Part shown: in pieces, positions 17,155 through 24,882 of the stretch
Layout: the number at the start of each line of letters is the position of its first letter
Numbering within the stretch: position 1 is the first letter of the stretch
Assembly (NCBI GenBank): GCA_030654075.1
Contig: JAURYB010000117.1
Coordinates: forward strand, 1 to 64,000
Source of the DNA: Bacteroidales bacterium
GTDB lineage: Bacteria; Bacteroidota; Bacteroidia; Bacteroidales; UBA4417
Reading direction: 5' to 3'
DNA: 64,000 nucleotides
Program-made: the position numbers and the translations under genes
The notes under the pieces: generated by a model
The model's database searches: none
What the model was told of the DNA's origin: nothing
Seen by the model: only the letters and a program-made list of their open reading frames with translations

Positions 17155-17334
17155 ATGGATAGCTTAATAGTTTATTTGGATAAGAGTGCTGATAAAACTA
17201 AGCTAAAATCTGCGTTAGAAATGATAAGGGGAATTGTAAGCGTTTCAGATAAAATAACACGCTCCGATATTGAAGAAATAGCTGACGACACTTTGTACTT
17301 TCTTTGCGTTTTAGTGGCTTCGTGGCCAGTTTAA
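17155..17334 (+). CDS. Small ORF, possible truncated antitoxin-like protein
   Basis: A 59-codon frame starting MDSLIVYLDKSADKTKLKSA. Its first 46 residues have the feel of small chromosomal antitoxins with a DIEEIADDTL-type helix that normally continues into a charged C terminus. Here the last 13 residues (from LYFLCVLV) are encoded by a CTTTGTACTTTCTTTGCGTTTTAGTGG stretch that belongs to the common CACTAAGGCACAAAG-type intergenic repeat, so the original 3' end was probably lost. It lies inside the segment between the duplicated junctions. No partner gene is visible. It may be a remnant rather than a working gene. Confidence 0.4.
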   Translation: MDSLIVYLDKSADKTKLKSALEMIRGIVSVSDKITRSDIEEIADDTLYFLCVLVASWPV

Positions 17335-17396
17335 AAACAGCCCTAAAATCTCAAAGACACAAGCAGTCACTAATCCGGAATGCACTGTTTTCAATA

Positions 17397-17482
17397 GTGG
17401 ATAACATTAGTTTCCGGATAACTTTGAAAACCAGGGAAAGATAATTGAAGATGTACAGCCTAATCTGCACGGATTGTTTTAA
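17397..17482 (+). pseudogene. Deoxynucleoside kinase 3'-terminal remnant (duplicate)
   Basis: This segment aligns to the last 28 codons of the intact kinase gene. It starts VDNISF, then has one missing base (CAG became CG near 17416), and then reads DNFENQGK, IIEDVQPNLHGLF and a TAA stop. The frameshift and lack of a start make it a remnant. It sits twelve bases before the stop of intact priA, mirroring the intact kinase followed by the priA fragment at 14885-15010. Confidence 0.88.
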
Positions 17483-17494
17483 TAGTTAAAACTG

Positions 17495-19969
17495 TTACAT
17501 CGGATCCACATCAATCACCACCCGCACCGGTTTATAATCAGGATGAGCATTCAGTTTTATAATAGCATTCCTGATTTCATCCTTGGCTTTTGGCAATGGA
17601 ATCCCCTTTTCAAATTTAATAAGGATATTTTTCAGGTATTGATTCCGGATGCGTGAAACAGTAGGGTATTCGGGTCCAAGCACACGTTTGCCAAACAACG
17701 ATCGTAGTCTTTTTGCCAGTTCATCGGCTGCCCTATTGATCAGATCAGCATCCACATGCCTGACCGAAAGTTGCACAATGCGACAAAAAGGAGGATAGTT
17801 AAACCGTTCCCTTTCAACCAGCTGGCTTTGATACATGGCTTCGTAATTATGATGCAATACCATATCAAGAATTGGATGCGAAGGGTTAAAAGCCTGAATT
17901 AAAACTTTCCCTTGTTTGTTTTTCCTGCCTGCTCGTCCCGCGACTTGCGCCATAAGCTGGAAACCCCGTTCAAACGCCCTGAAATCGGGATACGATAACA
18001 GGCTGTCGGCATTCAGAATTCCCACCAGGCTCACATGATCGAAATCGAGACCTTTTGTTACCATCTGTGTTCCGACAAGGATATCAATCTTTCGTTCCTC
18101 AAAAGCTGCAATCAGTTTCTGATGCGCAAACCGGGAGCGGGTTGTATCCAGGTCCATCCGGGCAATCTTTGCTTTTGGCAATATCAGAGAAAGCTCTTCT
18201 TCAATTTTCTCGGTACCAAATCCCTTCATTACCAAATGTGTACCGCCGCAATCGGGACATTTTTCAGGAATACGGGTAGTATAACCGCAGTAATGACAGC
18301 GCAACTGATTTTGTTTTTTATGATAAACAAGCGAAACGTCGCACTGAACGCAATGCGGAATCCAGTTGCAGTTGTCGCAATCGAGATGCAGCGAAAAGCC
18401 ACGTCGGTTCTGAAAAAGGATAACCTGCTCGTTCACTTCCAAAGCAGCTTCCACTTCACGGATCAAAGCCGATGAGAAGATGGACTGCATGGTTTTCATG
18501 CGGTGTTCGTCCTTCAGGTTAACAAGTTTTACCTGTGGAAGTAGTAATCCACCAAAGCGTTCCGAAAGAGTGCTTAATCCATATTTCCCCAGGCTGGCAT
18601 TGTAAAAACTCTCAACAGCCGGGGTTGCGGACCCAAGCAGAACTTTAGCGCCATGCATGGACGCCAGGAAAATAGCCGTATCGCGGGCATTGTAGCGTGG
18701 AGCCGGGTCGTATTGCTTGTACGAAGCGTCATGCTCTTCATCAATAATAATCAAACCAAGATTTTTGAATGGCAGGAACATAGCCGATCGTGCGCCCAGC
18801 AAAACATTAAACGACTGATTTCCTGTTCCTGCAACATGTTGCCATATTTCAACCCTTTCGTTTTCGTTGTATTTTGAATGATAAACACCCACTTCATTTC
18901 CAAAATACTTCTGCAAGCGGTTGATAATCTGGGTTGTGAGAGCTATTTCAGGTAATAAGTACAATACCTGTTTGCCTTCATCCAGCATTTGCCGGATGAG
19001 TTTGATGTAAATTTCGGTCTTCCCGCTGGAAGTTACACCATGAAGAAGCGTTACATTTTTAACCGTGAATGAATCTGTAATTTCCTGCATGGCCCGCTGC
19101 TGTTCAGAAGTCAGCTGAATGCTTTCGGCTGTATGTGTAGCCTGCCGGTAATTGAGGCGGCTGATTTCTTTGTCATATTCCTCAAAAACGCCTTTTTTCT
19201 CCAGTGCTTTAAATTTTGAATCCGCGTCAGCAATACGGGCGAATAACTCTTTGCGTGAAACCTCCACCGGGTTATTCGACATGATTTTCGAAATCTGTAT
19301 ATATTCGATCAGCAGATCAAGTTGCTTGGGAGCTTTTTTTTCAAGCTTATCATACAATTGCTGAAGCTTATCTTCGCTGCTGTATGCATCGGTAAGTTTT
19401 ATAAATGAAAGGGTTTTGGGCGTAAACCTGTCACGAATTTCTTCCTCTGTAACAATATACCCTTTCTCAATAAGATTGTGGATGAGTGGAATTATTTTAA
19501 CCAGGTCGGCAAAGCGGGAAGCATCGGAAATAGTTAATGCACCGTTTTCCTTCAGCGCACGGAGCAGCGTATATTCTTTTTCAGAAAGTATTTTTTCACT
19601 CAGTTCCACACCCGGAACTATCCTTATTTTCGACTCGCTGGCCAGTTTCAGCGCCGCCGGCAAGGCCGCGTTCATCACTTCGCCAACGGTACAAACATAA
19701 TAGGAGGCTATCCATTCCCAAAGCTTAAACTGGAATTCGTTGGCAATAGGGTGAAGATCAAGAACGCCAAGTATATATTTGGTTTCAACAGTCGGAGCTT
19801 TTTCGGAAATGCTATGAATTAACGCGGTATAAACTTTCTTTTTGCCGAACTGCACCACTACACGCTTTCCAGCTTCGACCGACTCATTCAAATCGAACGG
19901 TACACGGTAGGTAAAATAACCCGGAACCGGCAAAGGAAGTAAAACATTTACAAATAAAGTGGTGCGCAT
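17495..19969 (-). CDS. priA: Primosomal protein N' (replication restart helicase)
   Basis: PriA is the 3'-to-5' helicase that reloads the replisome at stalled forks. The 824-residue protein has the N-terminal DNA-binding domain with VPGYFTYRVP, Walker A HGVTSSGKTE near residue 308, the DEEHD box near 408 and KQYDPAPRYNARD after it. The zinc-binding cysteines follow at about 535-575 (CDNCNWIPHCVQC and CHYCG, CPDC). Helicase motif VI-type QVAGRAGR and GTQMVTKGLDF are intact. The C-terminal 41 codons are duplicated as a fragment at 14885-15010. Length is normal for the phylum. Confidence 0.97.
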   Translation of the reverse strand: MRTTLFVNVLLPLPVPGYFTYRVPFDLNESVEAGKRVVVQFGKKKVYTALIHSISEKAPTVETKYILGVLDLHPIANEFQFKLWEWIASYYVCTVGEVMNAALPAALKLASESKIRIVPGVELSEKILSEKEYTLLRALKENGALTISDASRFADLVKIIPLIHNLIEKGYIVTEEEIRDRFTPKTLSFIKLTDAYSSEDKLQQLYDKLEKKAPKQLDLLIEYIQISKIMSNNPVEVSRKELFARIADADSKFKALEKKGVFEEYDKEISRLNYRQATHTAESIQLTSEQQRAMQEITDSFTVKNVTLLHGVTSSGKTEIYIKLIRQMLDEGKQVLYLLPEIALTTQIINRLQKYFGNEVGVYHSKYNENERVEIWQHVAGTGNQSFNVLLGARSAMFLPFKNLGLIIIDEEHDASYKQYDPAPRYNARDTAIFLASMHGAKVLLGSATPAVESFYNASLGKYGLSTLSERFGGLLLPQVKLVNLKDEHRMKTMQSIFSSALIREVEAALEVNEQVILFQNRRGFSLHLDCDNCNWIPHCVQCDVSLVYHKKQNQLRCHYCGYTTRIPEKCPDCGGTHLVMKGFGTEKIEEELSLILPKAKIARMDLDTTRSRFAHQKLIAAFEERKIDILVGTQMVTKGLDFDHVSLVGILNADSLLSYPDFRAFERGFQLMAQVAGRAGRKNKQGKVLIQAFNPSHPILDMVLHHNYEAMYQSQLVERERFNYPPFCRIVQLSVRHVDADLINRAADELAKRLRSLFGKRVLGPEYPTVSRIRNQYLKNILIKFEKGIPLPKAKDEIRNAIIKLNAHPDYKPVRVVIDVDPM

Positions 19970-20144
19970 TATGAATTAGTAAACCAGGGAAGCGAAGGTA
20001 GGGATTTTTGAATCAGTCTTTATCAGAAGACTGTAGTACAGTGCAGTAAACTACCACAATGTTTTTACGAATAGAATAAAAAACAGAATGGCTTTTATTT
20101 TGATTTCATATCAACAACCAATACTACTGGAAGTGAGCTGATGA

Positions 20145-20335
20145 TTACTTTCGTATTTTAGGAATGCCAAGCTGTTTACAAATATCCCGGCATAAATCTT
20201 CGTCAATATCAGAATGACGTGGCAAGGTAGTTTTTACACCTGATTTGCTGTTAATTATAATAGAGTGATTGGTTCCCTCATGGTGCAAAACACAGTAAAA
20301 GTATTCAAATACTTCAGAAAAGCCCTTCGTTTCAT
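20145..20335 (-). pseudogene. hicA: hicA-like toxin gene with a frameshift
   Basis: Reading the minus strand from the ATG at 20335 gives MKRRAFLKYLNTF, then the frame is lost. Adding one base to the A4 run at 20297-20300 (plus strand) restores YCVLHHEGTNHSI and a C terminus ending LPRHSDIDEDLCRDICKQLG plus IPKIRK and a TAA stop. That is a complete HicA mRNA interferase with its active-site His in the GTNHS motif. The ATG overlaps the hicB stop as TAATG, so the pair is translationally coupled. The break could be a real inactivation, a sequencing or assembly error in a homopolymer, or ribosomal slippage. Confidence 0.8.
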
Positions 20336-20565
20336 TACACTAATGATAACTTTCTCTTCGTTATTTTCCCTTCGCCTTTGGCTAACAACTTGTTATCTTT
20401 TCGATTGCTTTCCATTAACAGTAAAAAAGCATCCTGTAAATTGTGCAAAAGCTCTTCTTCGGTGTCACCCTGAGAAAGCACAGCGGGAAACTCCTGAAGC
20501 TGTCCAATAAATTTACCTGATTTGGATTGCTTAATTAACGCTGTAAGGTTAACGCCCTTTTTCAT
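20335..20565 (-). CDS. hicB: HicB-family antitoxin
   Basis: A 76-residue protein with the partial RNase-H-like HicB fold: a strand pair ending in GKFIGQLQEFPAVLSQGDTEEE, a helix LLHNLQDAFLLLMES and a basic tail GEGKITKRKLSLV. It should bind and neutralise HicA. The order is antitoxin first, toxin second, with a TAATG overlap. There is no obvious DNA-binding C-terminal domain, so autoregulation would need the complex. An exact TAAATTTG -7 element lies 17 bases upstream. Since hicA is frameshifted, the antitoxin may be a solo survivor. Confidence 0.87.
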   Translation of the reverse strand: MKKGVNLTALIKQSKSGKFIGQLQEFPAVLSQGDTEEELLHNLQDAFLLLMESNRKDNKLLAKGEGKITKRKLSLV

Positions 20566-20581
20566 ATCATTTGAGTTTATG

Positions 20582-20589
20582 CAAATTTA
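20582..20589 (-). promoter_or_regulatory. -7 element (TAAATTTG) for hicBA
   Basis: The minus strand reads TAAATTTG, an exact TAnnTTTG match, 17 bases before the hicB ATG. Confidence 0.5.
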
Positions 20590-20635
20590 CACAATTTATC
20601 TGAAAATTTGTCGCATATTGTTCCGATACAGAACT

Positions 20636-20678
20636 ACAAGAGGCACAAAAGATCCTGAATTTCTCTTGTGCCTCTTGT
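20636..20678. repeat. Inverted repeat (ACAAGAGGCACAA arms)
   Basis: A perfect 13-base arm at 20636-20648 is matched inverted at 20666-20678 with a 17-base loop. It lies about 50 bases beyond the 3' end of the rlmL-like gene, so it may act as its terminator or mRNA-stabilising stem. The sequence resembles the GGCACAAAG-type intergenic repeats. Confidence 0.75.
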
Positions 20679-20728
20679 GGTAAATTTAAAAAAACCTGAT
20701 CAGTTATAACAGAACTTCAGCAAAATGA

Positions 20729-22681
20729 CTAATCCTCCAGATCATCATAATTAACTGGCGCCTTAGGAGCTTTAGGTTCTGGTTTAGATAATTTTGACTC
20801 AGGCCTTGCTTTTGGCTTTGCTGGCTCACTTTCCTCAGGTTTTGCTTTTCGCGGCCGGAGTTCCCGGGTGCGCATAATTTTATAATCCCGCTGTTCGGTA
20901 AATTTATTCCCTTTTGAAGGTTCGCGTTCCGGTGCTGAATCTGCCTGAACTACAGGAGCTACCGGAACTTCAGTAGTATTTTGAAAATCCGGATATTCCG
21001 AATTTACATCCGTAATTATTTTTTTCGGATGAAGGTATTCGTCCCGTTCCTCTATCCTGGTAATGGGTTTCAGTTTTATCTTCTCTACTTTCCTGCGTTC
21101 CGGCCTGTCACCTTTGTTGTAGCGGTCATCACGGGCTGGCCTGTCGCTCTTCCGGTCATCGTTATTAAATTCTCTCTTTTCGCGGGGAATAAAAACTGTA
21201 TCGCTGCTTTCTTCGCGGGGTTTGTATTCGCGAGGCTTAAATTCCTTTGATTTATATTCACTATCCGAAGAATCTCTTTCCCGGCGTGGTTGCCTGCGTT
21301 CAGTATTTTCACCCTCTTTACTATCAAACCGTGTTGATTTCCTTTCGCTGTATTCGCTGCGGGGTTTAATTTCACGGGCTTTGAAATCACGTGGTTTCGG
21401 ATCGAGTGAATCAAAATCTCCTTCGGGCGCGTCTTTGCTGCGCCAGTCGGGCTTGTCTTCCTTTTTTGTGTAGTCGCGGCCATCTTCACCCGGATTTTCT
21501 CCTTCCATATACCGGCCTCGTTTGCTGCCTTTATACAAATCGAAATGTTCGAACCTGCATTCGAGCGGTCCGTTAAAAACAGGCAACTTGGCTGTCGGCC
21601 TCAGACCTATCATGCTTAATGCCCTTTGGTCGCTGCTGATCACCCATGCCTGGTAACCGGCAAACTCCTGTTTCAGCGTATTGCCAATACTTTTGTATAA
21701 GCCTATAATATCACCTAACCGTATTCGTTCGCCATAAGGCGGATTGATAATAATAATGCCCGGATCGCCAGCTGGTGGCTGCAAGGCAGAAAAAGGATTA
21801 ACCGAAAGCGTGATATCTTTATGAAGACGCGCCGATTTAACATTTGCCCTTGCCGAAGCCAGGTTTTTAGTCGAAATATCGCTTCCCATAATTTGAAATT
21901 CAAATTCGGTTTGCCTATCCATGGCTTCTTTTGTAACTTCATTCCACAGATCCCGGTCAAAATCCGGCCAGTGCATAAATCCGAATTCCTTGCGGTACAT
22001 ACCTGCCGGAAAATTGTTCGCTATCATGGCTGCTTCAATCACCAAAGTGCCTGAGCCACACATGGGATCGATAAAATTACAATCGTGTTTCCATCCCGAA
22101 AGCATAATAAGCCCTGCGGCCAGTACTTCACTCATCGGAGCCTCGGCATTTGAAACCCGGTAACCACGTTTATGCAGCGAAGCACCTGAACTATCTACAG
22201 ATACATCACAAATGCTGCCACGGATATGAATATTTATTCTCACATGCGGATTTTCAGTGTCAACCGAAGGCCGGCGGCCATTGCTTATTAACCGGAACCT
22301 ATCGACAATGGCATCCTTTGTACGTTGGGCAATGTAATGAGTATGTGTCAATTCCGAATCACTCGAAACGGCATCAACGGCTAAGGTCTTTTGTAAAGTG
22401 AGGTAATTTTCCCAGGGATACGCGGTGATCTGGTTATACAAATCATCTTCATCAGCCATCTGGAAAGTAAAAATGGGCATCAGGATACGCTGCGCTGTAC
22501 GCAGACAATAATTAGCCTTGTACAGCATGCGTTTATCGCCTTCGAAACTCACCGCCCGGGTAAGAACCTGTATATTGGCTCCGCCTAACTCTTCAATTTC
22601 GGCAGCGAGAACCTGTTCGAGGCCCGCAATGGTTTTTACAATAAATGTTTGTGGCTCAGTGCCGGTTGTTGAAGGTTCCAA
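20729..22681 (-). CDS. rlmL: THUMP-domain rRNA methyltransferase (RlmL-like) with long charged tail
   Basis: The first ~390 residues match the class I SAM-dependent N2-guanine methyltransferase that modifies 23S rRNA (E. coli RlmL N-terminal half). A THUMP domain spans about residues 10-170, then SAM motif I DPMCGSGTLVIEAAMIA near 210-225 and the catalytic INPPYGERI near 315. From about residue 395 a tail of about 255 residues follows, rich in Lys, Arg, Glu, Asp and Pro, with repeated KPRE/FKPRE and DRP-type units; it looks disordered and RNA-binding. The second methyltransferase half of E. coli RlmKL is absent. The tail differs from the standard length of about 390. Confidence 0.9.
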   Translation of the reverse strand: MEPSTTGTEPQTFIVKTIAGLEQVLAAEIEELGGANIQVLTRAVSFEGDKRMLYKANYCLRTAQRILMPIFTFQMADEDDLYNQITAYPWENYLTLQKTLAVDAVSSDSELTHTHYIAQRTKDAIVDRFRLISNGRRPSVDTENPHVRINIHIRGSICDVSVDSSGASLHKRGYRVSNAEAPMSEVLAAGLIMLSGWKHDCNFIDPMCGSGTLVIEAAMIANNFPAGMYRKEFGFMHWPDFDRDLWNEVTKEAMDRQTEFEFQIMGSDISTKNLASARANVKSARLHKDITLSVNPFSALQPPAGDPGIIIINPPYGERIRLGDIIGLYKSIGNTLKQEFAGYQAWVISSDQRALSMIGLRPTAKLPVFNGPLECRFEHFDLYKGSKRGRYMEGENPGEDGRDYTKKEDKPDWRSKDAPEGDFDSLDPKPRDFKAREIKPRSEYSERKSTRFDSKEGENTERRQPRRERDSSDSEYKSKEFKPREYKPREESSDTVFIPREKREFNNDDRKSDRPARDDRYNKGDRPERRKVEKIKLKPITRIEERDEYLHPKKIITDVNSEYPDFQNTTEVPVAPVVQADSAPEREPSKGNKFTEQRDYKIMRTRELRPRKAKPEESEPAKPKARPESKLSKPEPKAPKAPVNYDDLED

Positions 22682-22689
22682 AAGTGTAT

Positions 22690-22863
22690 GTTTTTGCTTA
22701 AGATTTGTTTTGTGCTGTGTGCTTGGTGCTGTGTGCTTAGTGCTGAGTGTTGGGTGCTGTGTGCTTAGTGCTGTGTACTTAGTGCTGTGTACTTAGTGCT
22801 TAGTGCTGTGTGAAAGCTCTTTGTTCTCCTTACTCCTTACTCCTTACTCCCTACTCCCTACTC
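22690..22863. repeat. Two short-unit arrays (TTAGTGCTGTG and ACTCCTT)
   Basis: TGCTTAGTGCTGTG-like units repeat about eight times from 22710 to 22812. ACTCCTTACTCC/ACTCCCT units then run from about 22829 to 22863. They fill the whole spacer between the rlmL-like start and the osmC stop. A relative of the second array is at 39766-39805. Confidence 0.85.
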
Positions 22864-22865
22864 CA

Positions 22866-23282
22866 TTAAACATCCTCCTCAAAATTGAGTATATACGTTT
22901 GCTTCAGGCTTGCATTAAGACTTTGACTTACCGGGCAGGTATTAATTGTATGGTTAATGATCGCCTTTTCCTTTTCTGAATATTTTACAGGTGGGAAATT
23001 AAATTCAACTATCACTTCACCAACACGGCGAGGATCAGATTCCATAATCTTGGTAATTTTGATTTCAGTGCCATCCACATTAAATCCATGTGTGCGGGCT
23101 GCAATACCAACAACAGTTATAGCACATGCCCCTAAAGAAGTTGCCAGCAGATCGGTTGGCGAAAAAGCCTCTCCTTTACCCTGGTTATCAACGGGAGCAT
23201 CAGTAATGAATGTTTGCCCGGATTTTACATGCGTTGCTTCAGTGCGCAATTCGCCTGTATATACAACCCTCGAAGTTTCCAT
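22866..23282 (-). CDS. OsmC family peroxiredoxin-like protein
   Basis: A 138-residue OsmC/Ohr superfamily protein, likely a thiol-dependent hydroperoxide-detoxifying enzyme in the cytoplasm. The two conserved cysteines are in place: C53 in the helix SLGACAITV and C116 in NTCPVSQSL. The SPTDLLATSLG motif before C53 is typical of the OsmC branch rather than Ohr. A TATCTTTG -7 element lies 18 bases upstream. The gene is monocistronic, convergent with nothing close. Confidence 0.93.
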   Translation of the reverse strand: METSRVVYTGELRTEATHVKSGQTFITDAPVDNQGKGEAFSPTDLLATSLGACAITVVGIAARTHGFNVDGTEIKITKIMESDPRRVGEVIVEFNFPPVKYSEKEKAIINHTINTCPVSQSLNASLKQTYILNFEEDV

Positions 23283-23299
23283 GGAAAAGATTTATCGTG

Positions 23300-23307
23300 C
23301 AAAGATA
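23300..23307 (-). promoter_or_regulatory. -7 element (TATCTTTG) for osmC-like gene
   Basis: The minus strand reads TATCTTTG, an exact TAnnTTTG match, 18 bases before the ATG. Confidence 0.6.
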
Positions 23308-23555
23308 GGAATTTATTGAAGAGGGCCGGAAGAGAAAACACGAAATCGCATAACAGGTTAAATAACAATACTGTAAAAATCATTTTGAAAACATGCTTAA
23401 TTCAAAAAATCGATTTTGTTAATTCTGTGATACATTCATACTTTTGTAAAGGTTTGATAATTTCTCTTCTTCAAATACAACAGGACAGACAATCAATAAA
23501 AGCACTTCGTTGTTAATAATATGTTAACTGCCCCACTTCATGCCATTTAACTTCC

Positions 23556-23563
23556 TAATTTTG
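23556..23563 (+). promoter_or_regulatory. -7 element (TAATTTTG) directly before the sensor kinase
   Basis: An exact TAnnTTTG match whose last base is only six bases before the GTG start at 23569. If it is used, the mRNA would be leaderless or nearly so. Confidence 0.5.
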
Positions 23564-23568
23564 AAGAT

Positions 23569-24882
23569 GTGAAGAAAAGAACATTTTTAATTATAGTTTC
23601 CATTACCGGTTTTGCATTGGCAGGTATCATTTTTATCCAGTTCTACTGGATTCGAAATGCTATTTTACTGCAGGAAGATCAGTTCGACAACCGTGTAAGG
23701 CTTGCGCTTAAAGGGGCTGTGAATCAGATGTACGAAAGCAAGGCGGACACCTGTGTCGAAGGTCTTTTTTGCAGCCGGAACTGCCATCGGAATGATAGCG
23801 TACTGAATAACGGATTGAATGTGGAAGCGCTGAAACCACTTATTAACGCTGAATTCGCAGAAGCAGGTTTGCAGGGCCCCTATGTTTACGGAATTTTTAC
23901 CCCAAACGCTTTACGCCTTGAATATATCTCGACACGCGGCTTTGAAGAACAGTTGCTACAATCGAAACATATCGCCTCGCTTTCCTGTATCTTTAAAAAT
24001 GATCAGATGGTACTTGGCGCCTGGTTTCCTGACGAGCGGAACCGTGCTATGCATAGCATCTTCTGGTGGTTGCTTACATGCTTCATTCTGTTGACAGTGC
24101 TGGTATTCGGATTCATTTTTACCATATATTCATTTCTGCGACAAAAGAAGATTTCGGAAATGAAAAGTGATTTTGTGAATAATATTACCCATGAATTTAA
24201 GACACCAATTGCTACCATTTCCCTGGCAAGTGAGATGCTTTTAAAACCTTCGGTACTCGCCTCCGAAACCAAGGCCCGAAAATATGCAGGAATTATTTAT
24301 GACGAAAATATCCGCCTGAAAAACCAGGTGGAAAATGTGCTGCAGCTTGCAACCCTCGATCGTGGCACCTTTAACCTGAAATACAAATCATTGGATATTC
24401 ACCAGCATATCCGTAAAGTTGCTGAAAGTTTCCAGCTTCTTGTCAAAGAGAGAAACGGATCGGTAAAACTACTGTTGAATGCAACCAACCACCAATCCTA
24501 TGCCGACAGTATGCATATCGAAAATGTTATCAGTAATTTGCTCGACAACGCCAATAAGTATTCGCCTGGCATTCCTGATATCACGCTAACTACATTCAAC
24601 AGGAATGACCACATTGTGATAGCCGTTGAAGACAAAGGCATTGGAATAAGTAAAGAAAATCAAAAGCATATTTTTCGTAAGATGTACCGGGTACATACCG
24701 GGAACCTCCATGATATAAAGGGTTTCGGCCTGGGTTTGTATTATGTTAAACGCCTTATTGAAGCACATAATGGAAATATAAATCTGCACAGCGAACCGGG
24801 CAAAGGAAGCCGATTCGAAATTTCATTACCGCTCGATTACCTCAGCCATGTTTCACTAAATCATAAATCAGATGAAAACTAA
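23569..24882 (+). CDS. Sensor histidine kinase, RprX-like
   Basis: A 437-residue membrane histidine kinase. Two membrane segments (about 7-29 and 160-186) enclose a periplasmic sensor region of about 130 residues containing four cysteines clustered near residues 62-73. The kinase core has the H-box NNITHEFKTPIATIS with His208, N-box NLLDNANKYS, G1 VEDKGIGIS and F/G2 boxes ending in GFGLGLYYVKR. No HAMP domain is apparent. The start is GTG. Its 3' end overlaps the response-regulator gene by 11 bases. It resembles RprX of Bacteroides; the signal is unknown. Confidence 0.92.
   Translation: MKKRTFLIIVSITGFALAGIIFIQFYWIRNAILLQEDQFDNRVRLALKGAVNQMYESKADTCVEGLFCSRNCHRNDSVLNNGLNVEALKPLINAEFAEAGLQGPYVYGIFTPNALRLEYISTRGFEEQLLQSKHIASLSCIFKNDQMVLGAWFPDERNRAMHSIFWWLLTCFILLTVLVFGFIFTIYSFLRQKKISEMKSDFVNNITHEFKTPIATISLASEMLLKPSVLASETKARKYAGIIYDENIRLKNQVENVLQLATLDRGTFNLKYKSLDIHQHIRKVAESFQLLVKERNGSVKLLLNATNHQSYADSMHIENVISNLLDNANKYSPGIPDITLTTFNRNDHIVIAVEDKGIGISKENQKHIFRKMYRVHTGNLHDIKGFGLGLYYVKRLIEAHNGNINLHSEPGKGSRFEISLPLDYLSHVSLNHKSDEN

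Noticed and set aside
15011-17396. Insertion sequence or integrase as the cause of the junction duplication
   Set aside because: No transposase, integrase or short terminal inverted repeats are visible in the inserted segment, and a direct repeat of about 230 bases is far longer than a transposon target duplication.
20265-20510. 81-codon plus-strand ORF
   Set aside because: Antisense to hicB and hicA, which have family support on the other strand.
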